From RGIG426 sp045643425 (GTDB lineage: Bacteria; Bacillota; Clostridia; Oscillospirales; Acutalibacteraceae), in contig JAZUKW010000005.1 in NCBI GenBank assembly GCA_045643425.1, forward strand, positions 1 through 9,259: a stretch of DNA of 9,259 nt, written 5' to 3'. Below the pieces are notes generated by a model. It was given only the letters and a program-made list of their open reading frames with translations, made no database searches and was not told where the DNA came from. How positions within the stretch are numbered: the first letter of the stretch is position 1; every line of letters begins with the position of its first letter. The position numbers and the translations under genes were made by a program. Shown one piece after another: positions 6,135 to 9,259 of the stretch.

Positions 6135-6809
6135 ATGAAAAACCTCATCGAAATGGAACACGTGACCGTGACCTATCGCGGCAAGAACAAACCGGTCACG
6201 GCGCTTTGCGACGTCAGCTTTTCCGTAAACCCCGGCGAGCTTTGCGGCATCATCGGCCACTCCGGTGCCGGCAAGTCCACCTTGACCGGGCTGCTCGGCT
6301 GCCTCGCCCGTCAAACCGGCGGGTGCTACCGCTTTTGCGGGCGCGACGTCGCCGCGCTTTCTCCCGCGGCCCGCGCCGCTCTGCGCGCGGAAAGCATCGG
6401 CTTTGTGTTCCAAAATTACCGACTGCTCCCCGACCTTTCCGCGGTGGAAAACGTAGAACTGCCGCTCTTATACCGCGGCGTTCCCTCCGCCACGAGGCGT
6501 CGCCGCGCCCTATCGGCGTTGGCAGCGGTCGGGCTCGAAAGCCGAGCGTTTCATCGCCCCTTTGAGCTGTCCGGCGGTCAGGAGCAGCGCGTGGCGGTCG
6601 CCCGCGCCCTCGTCACCCGTCCGAAGTTGCTGCTTGCGGACGAGCCTACCGGCAATTTAGACCGCGACAGCGCCGAGCAGATCCTACAACTGCTCACCCG
6701 CTGGAACGCCCGCGGCAACACCGTGGTGCTCGTCACCCACGATCCCGCTATCGTCGCCCGCCTTCCCCGCGTTTTGCGGCTGGAAAACGGACGTCTTATC
6801 GAACCGTAA
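6135..6809 (+). CDS. MacB/LolD-type ABC transporter ATP-binding protein without adjacent cognate permease
   Basis: A 224-residue cytoplasmic ATPase with every catalytic element: Walker A GHSGAGKST (41-49), Q-loop Gln93 in FVFQNYRLLPDLSAVENV, signature LSGGQEQR (145-152), Walker B LLLADEPTGNLD (165-176, catalytic Glu170) and H-loop His202 in VTHDP. The FQNYRLLP...NVELPL and PTGNLD sequences are typical of the MacB/LolD/FtsE group, which works with FtsX/MacB-type permeases in peptide or lipoprotein export or envelope processes, not with zinc permeases. No such permease occurs in the window; the next genes encode a zinc importer with its own ATPase. The ATG at 6135 was chosen because it begins the family-like MKNLIEMEHVTVTY and has a weak GGAAG (6122-6126) at 8-base spacing. 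In-frame TTG 6120 overlaps the -10 box and is unlikely. It may work with a permease encoded elsewhere. Confidence 0.88.
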   Translation: MKNLIEMEHVTVTYRGKNKPVTALCDVSFSVNPGELCGIIGHSGAGKSTLTGLLGCLARQTGGCYRFCGRDVAALSPAARAALRAESIGFVFQNYRLLPDLSAVENVELPLLYRGVPSATRRRRALSALAAVGLESRAFHRPFELSGGQEQRVAVARALVTRPKLLLADEPTGNLDRDSAEQILQLLTRWNARGNTVVLVTHDPAIVARLPRVLRLENGRLIEP

Positions 6810-6814
6810 AGGAG
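6808..6814 (+). promoter_or_regulatory. Shine-Dalgarno site that selects TTG 6824 as znuA start
   Basis: AAAGGAG overlaps the stop codon of the upstream ATPase gene. It stands 9 bases before TTG 6824 but only 3 bases before TTG 6818, so the later TTG is the likely start. The resulting N-terminus, MKSTFLKTLAFLG, is a better signal-sequence start than one with MLLKST. Confidence 0.75.
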
Positions 6815-6823
6815 ATTTTGCTT

Positions 6824-7795
6824 TTGAAATCGACGTTTCTCAAAACTCTCGCCTTTTTGGGCGTGCTCGCCGTGCTGACGGCGGTATCCGCGCTGTGGGC
6901 GACCCCCACAGCGACCAAAACGGGCGACAAAACCTTCGTTTGCTCGTTTTATCCCGTCTATATCGCCGCGAAGAACGTCGTCGGAGATGTAAAGGGCGTC
7001 GCCCTTACAAATTTGACCGGCACGCAGACCGGCTGTGTCCACGATTATCAGCTGACACCCGAAAACGCGATCGCGCTCGATGCCGCCGATGCGGTGATTT
7101 TAAACGGCGCGGAGGCGGAGCTCTTTTTGAACGATGCCCTCGCTGCGCGCCCAAATCTTCCGTGTATCGACTGCTCCGCGGGCAGCGTGGAGCTGCTTTC
7201 GAGCAACCACGAGCACCATCACCACCACGAGGAGGAAGAACTTACCGAGGAAGAACTGCACGAAGCCGCGTCCGATACGTTCAACGTCAATTCCCACGTG
7301 TGGACGGGGCCGAGCCGCTACGCCGAGCAGGTACACAACCTCTGTGAAGGCCTTTGCCTTGTCGATCCCGACAACGCGGTCGCCTATCGGAAGAACGCCG
7401 CGGCGTATACCGAAAAGATTTTTGCGGCGGCTGACGCCTTAAAATCCGCCGCCGACACCCTGCCGACCAAAAACGTGGTGCTGTTTCACGATTCGCTCGC
7501 CTATCTCGCGGACGAATTGGGGCTTACCGTCGTCGCCTCCCTCTCGGTCGGTGAAGACAGCGGCGTTCCCACCGACGAGCTCGTCGAAGCCGCCGAGGAG
7601 ATCCGTGAAGCGGGCGACGTGATTTTCCTTTATGACAGTCAATATGCGGATTTGTCCTACGATTCGCTCGCCAAAAACGCCAAGCGGCACGTGTCGCTGA
7701 CCCTCAACTGCGCCACCACCGGCGACGACGAGGCAACCGCGTGGCTTTCGGCGATGGAGCAGAATACAAACATACTTACGGGGGTGACGTTTTGA
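6824..7795 (+). CDS. znuA: Zinc-type ABC transporter substrate-binding protein
   Basis: An extracytoplasmic metal-binding receptor (cluster A-I/ZnuA-like family) that hands Zn2+ (possibly Mn2+) to the ZnuBC importer. The 323-residue length is usual. Starting at TTG 6824, residues 1-26 form a signal sequence with a Lys-bearing start and a hydrophobic core, ending SALWA; there is no lipobox Cys, unusual for a Gram-positive binding protein. The expected metal ligands are visible: His73 in CVHDYQLTP, His158 in NSHVWTGPSRY, His222 in LFHDSLAYLADELGL and Asp271 in FLYDSQY. Between the first two is the His/Glu-rich loop NHEHHHHHEEEE (128-139), a hallmark of zinc-specific members. Seven Cys (40, 71, 114, 117, 174, 178, 296) are notable for an exported protein. 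The gene ends in TGA overlapping the znuC start. Confidence 0.93.
   Translation: MKSTFLKTLAFLGVLAVLTAVSALWATPTATKTGDKTFVCSFYPVYIAAKNVVGDVKGVALTNLTGTQTGCVHDYQLTPENAIALDAADAVILNGAEAELFLNDALAARPNLPCIDCSAGSVELLSSNHEHHHHHEEEELTEEELHEAASDTFNVNSHVWTGPSRYAEQVHNLCEGLCLVDPDNAVAYRKNAAAYTEKIFAAADALKSAADTLPTKNVVLFHDSLAYLADELGLTVVASLSVGEDSGVPTDELVEAAEEIREAGDVIFLYDSQYADLSYDSLAKNAKRHVSLTLNCATTGDDEATAWLSAMEQNTNILTGVTF
7780..7787 (+). promoter_or_regulatory. Shine-Dalgarno site that selects TTG 7792 as znuC start
   Basis: GGGGGTGA closely matches the anti-16S complement GGAGGTGA and lies 4 bases before TTG 7792. The open frame extends back to GTG 7741, but that start has no ribosome binding site and would add 17 unalignable residues overlapping znuA. 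Confidence 0.7.
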
Positions 7796-8526
7796 GCCAC
7801 GGATGCGGATTGCATTGTCTTAAAATCGAACATATTTCCGTCAAAGACGGCCAGGACGAGATTTTGCACGACGTGTGCCTGCACGCCCATTGCGGCGAGC
7901 TGACCGCGATCATCGGGCGCAACGGCGCCGGCAAATCCACCTTGCTCAAAGCCATTTTGGGCGAGGTGAAGCACGAGGGCGAGGTCACGTTTTCCGGTCA
8001 CAACGGCACACCCACGCCGCACAAACCGAAAATCGGCTACGTGCCGCAACACCTCGACATCGACAAAACCTCGCCCGCCACGGTTTTTGATATGGCGCTC
8101 GCGTTTACCTCGCGCCGTCCGGCGTTTTTGCCGCCCAAAAAGGCGCAGGTGGAGGCGCTCCGCGCCCACTTTGACCGCTTCGGCGCGGGGGATCTCCTCG
8201 AAAAACGCGCCGGCGTGCTTTCGGGCGGCGAGCTGCAGCGCGTGCTGCTTGCCATCGCCACCGTTCCTGCGCCCGATCTGCTCATTTTGGACGAGCCGGT
8301 GTCCGGCGTGGATGCGGCGGGGCTTGACCGCTTTTACGGCATGGTCGAGGAGCTGCGCCGCACCGACGATATGGTGATGCTGCTCGTCTCCCACGACCTC
8401 GATTTCGTAAAACGCGCCGCCGGACGGGTGGTGCTTCTCGACAAAACGGTGGAAGCGGTGGGAACGCCGGACGAGGTCTACGCCTCCGAAGCGTTTTTAG
8501 CCGCGTTCCCGAAAGGAGGCGCGTAA
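7792..8526 (+). CDS. znuC: Zinc-type ABC transporter ATP-binding protein
   Basis: The cytoplasmic ATPase of the zinc importer; 244 residues from TTG 7792, which overlaps the znuA stop by 4 bases and suggests translational coupling. Walker A is GRNGAGKST (42-50), Q-loop Gln86 in GYVPQHLDID, signature LSGGELQR (143-150), Walker B LLILDEP (163-169) and H-loop His200 in VSHDLDFVK. The GYVPQ and SGGELQRVLLA motifs and the neighbours place it in the ABC-3 metal-uptake family. The N-terminus is rich in potential ligands (His3, Cys5, His8, Cys9, then Cys29, His31, His33, Cys34). From memory, similar Cys-bearing N-termini occur in clostridial relatives, so this may be a subfamily trait. The sequence cannot separate zinc from manganese, but the His-rich ZnuA favours zinc. 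Confidence 0.92.
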   Translation: MSHGCGLHCLKIEHISVKDGQDEILHDVCLHAHCGELTAIIGRNGAGKSTLLKAILGEVKHEGEVTFSGHNGTPTPHKPKIGYVPQHLDIDKTSPATVFDMALAFTSRRPAFLPPKKAQVEALRAHFDRFGAGDLLEKRAGVLSGGELQRVLLAIATVPAPDLLILDEPVSGVDAAGLDRFYGMVEELRRTDDMVMLLVSHDLDFVKRAAGRVVLLDKTVEAVGTPDEVYASEAFLAAFPKGGA

Positions 8527-8527
8527 A

Positions 8528-9259
8528 ATGGACGTTTTCGCTTCCTTTTTCGACTACGGATTTTTAAAAACCGCGCTGTTTGCCGTATTACTCATTATGC
8601 CGCTCTTCTCCCTGCTCGGGACAATGGTGGTCAACCGCGGCATGGCGTTTTTCTCGGATGCACTCGGTCACTCGGCGCTCACCGGTATGGGTATCGGCGT
8701 GCTGTGCGGGCTGACCGACGTGACCCCCGCGATGCTGATTTTCGCCGTGCTGTTCGCCTTGGGGCTGAACGCGGTGCGCCATTCCCGCGCCGCCTCGACC
8801 GACACGATCATCGGTGTGTTTTCGTCCTGCGGCGTGGCACTCGGTCTTGTGCTGCTCTCACGCGGCAGCTTCGCCAAATACCAAACGATTTTGATTGGTG
8901 ACATCTTGAACGTCACCCCCACCGACTTGTGGATGCTCGGCGGCGCGCTCGTCGCGATGGTCGCCGTGTGGCTTTTCTGCTTCAACGGCTTCCACGCGGT
9001 CGCGATTTCCCCCGCTCTCGCCCGCAGTAAAGGTATTTCCGTGCGGTTTTACGACAACCTCTTTGTGGTCGTCACCGCCGTCACCGTTATGCTCTCCATC
9101 CGCATTGTGGGACTGCTGCTCATCAACGCGATGCTCATTCTCCCCGCCGCGGCGGCGCGCAACGTCGCCCGCAATATGCGCGGGTATCACGGCTACGCCC
9201 TGCTGTTCGGGCTGTTCTCGGGCGTTTGCGGCTTGTTCCTCTCCTATTTCCACGCGGCG
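8528..9259 (+). CDS. znuB: Zinc-type ABC transporter permease, 3' end cut by window
   Basis: The frame is open from ATG 8528 to the last base (244 complete codons, no stop), so the C-terminus is missing; full-length relatives are about 260-290 residues. AAAGGAGG (8512-8519), inside the end of znuC, lies 8 bases before the ATG. The protein is strongly hydrophobic with multiple membrane helices. ABC-3 family features are FFSDALGHSALTGMGIG near residues 41-57, STDTIIGVFSS (90-100), ILIGDILNVTP (121-131) and the segment VMLSIRIVGLLLINAMLILP (187-206). The last of these carries the conserved part expected to contact ZnuC. It forms the membrane channel for zinc delivered by ZnuA. A Fur/Zur regulator gene might follow but is outside the window. 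Confidence 0.93.
   Translation, partial: MDVFASFFDYGFLKTALFAVLLIMPLFSLLGTMVVNRGMAFFSDALGHSALTGMGIGVLCGLTDVTPAMLIFAVLFALGLNAVRHSRAASTDTIIGVFSSCGVALGLVLLSRGSFAKYQTILIGDILNVTPTDLWMLGGALVAMVAVWLFCFNGFHAVAISPALARSKGISVRFYDNLFVVVTAVTVMLSIRIVGLLLINAMLILPAAAARNVARNMRGYHGYALLFGLFSGVCGLFLSYFHAA

Noticed and set aside
7741..7743. GTG as the start of znuC
   Set aside because: It would add 17 residues read from within znuA, without a ribosome site. TTG 7792 has a near-consensus Shine-Dalgarno just upstream and begins the family-like region.
7657..8394. A 245-codon minus-strand frame across the znuA-znuC junction
   Set aside because: It is antisense to two well-supported genes and its translation has no recognisable family features.

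Overview
The window looks like a chromosomal segment from a moderately GC-rich anaerobic Gram-positive bacterium, most likely a member of Clostridia (Oscillospiraceae/Ruminococcaceae-like). The evidence is strong AGGAGG-type ribosome binding sites, a lipobox-bearing foldase-like lipoprotein, a short cobalamin-dependent methionine synthase with its reactivation domain on a separate gene, and proteins of clostridial character. The taxonomic call is inference from gene style, not from a marker gene. I see no tRNA, rRNA, CRISPR array, transposase or phage gene, and no gene-free stretch longer than about 240 bases.

Region 1 (1-664): the 3' end of a gene for a cell-surface or membrane-associated protein with eight perfect xxxLxxG heptads, closed by a hairpin terminator. 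Region 2 (about 665-861): an AT-rich intergenic stretch with a perfect 12-bp palindromic hairpin, then a good sigma-A-type promoter 32 bases upstream of metF. Region 3 (862-4714): a tight three-gene methionine/one-carbon operon on the + strand: metF (5,10-methylenetetrahydrofolate reductase), a stand-alone methionine synthase reactivation-domain protein, and metH. MetF makes 5-methyl-THF, MetH passes the methyl group through cobalamin to homocysteine, and the small protein probably rescues oxidised cobalamin on MetH. A strong hairpin with T-tracts on both sides (4728-4757) serves as terminator for metH and for the convergent gene.

Region 4 (4771-6053, minus strand): a single lipoprotein gene related to the PrsA/SurA extracytoplasmic foldases but with a divergent parvulin-like domain; it has its own promoter. 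Region 5 (6093 to the window end, + strand): a promoter divergent from the lipoprotein gene, then four closely packed genes: a MacB/LolD-type ABC ATPase without a visible cognate permease, then zinc-type znuA (binding protein with a His-rich loop), znuC (ATPase) and znuB (permease, cut by the window end). znuA and znuC both appear to start with TTG, as judged by Shine-Dalgarno spacing.

Most of this is recognisable housekeeping biology. The points that deserve a second look are the extra MacB-type ATPase leading a zinc-uptake operon, its promoter lying almost on its own start codon, a ZnuA without a lipobox but rich in Cys, the Cys/His-rich N-terminus of ZnuC, the degenerate foldase, and the palindrome upstream of metF. 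I did not find convincing evidence of a wholly new system.
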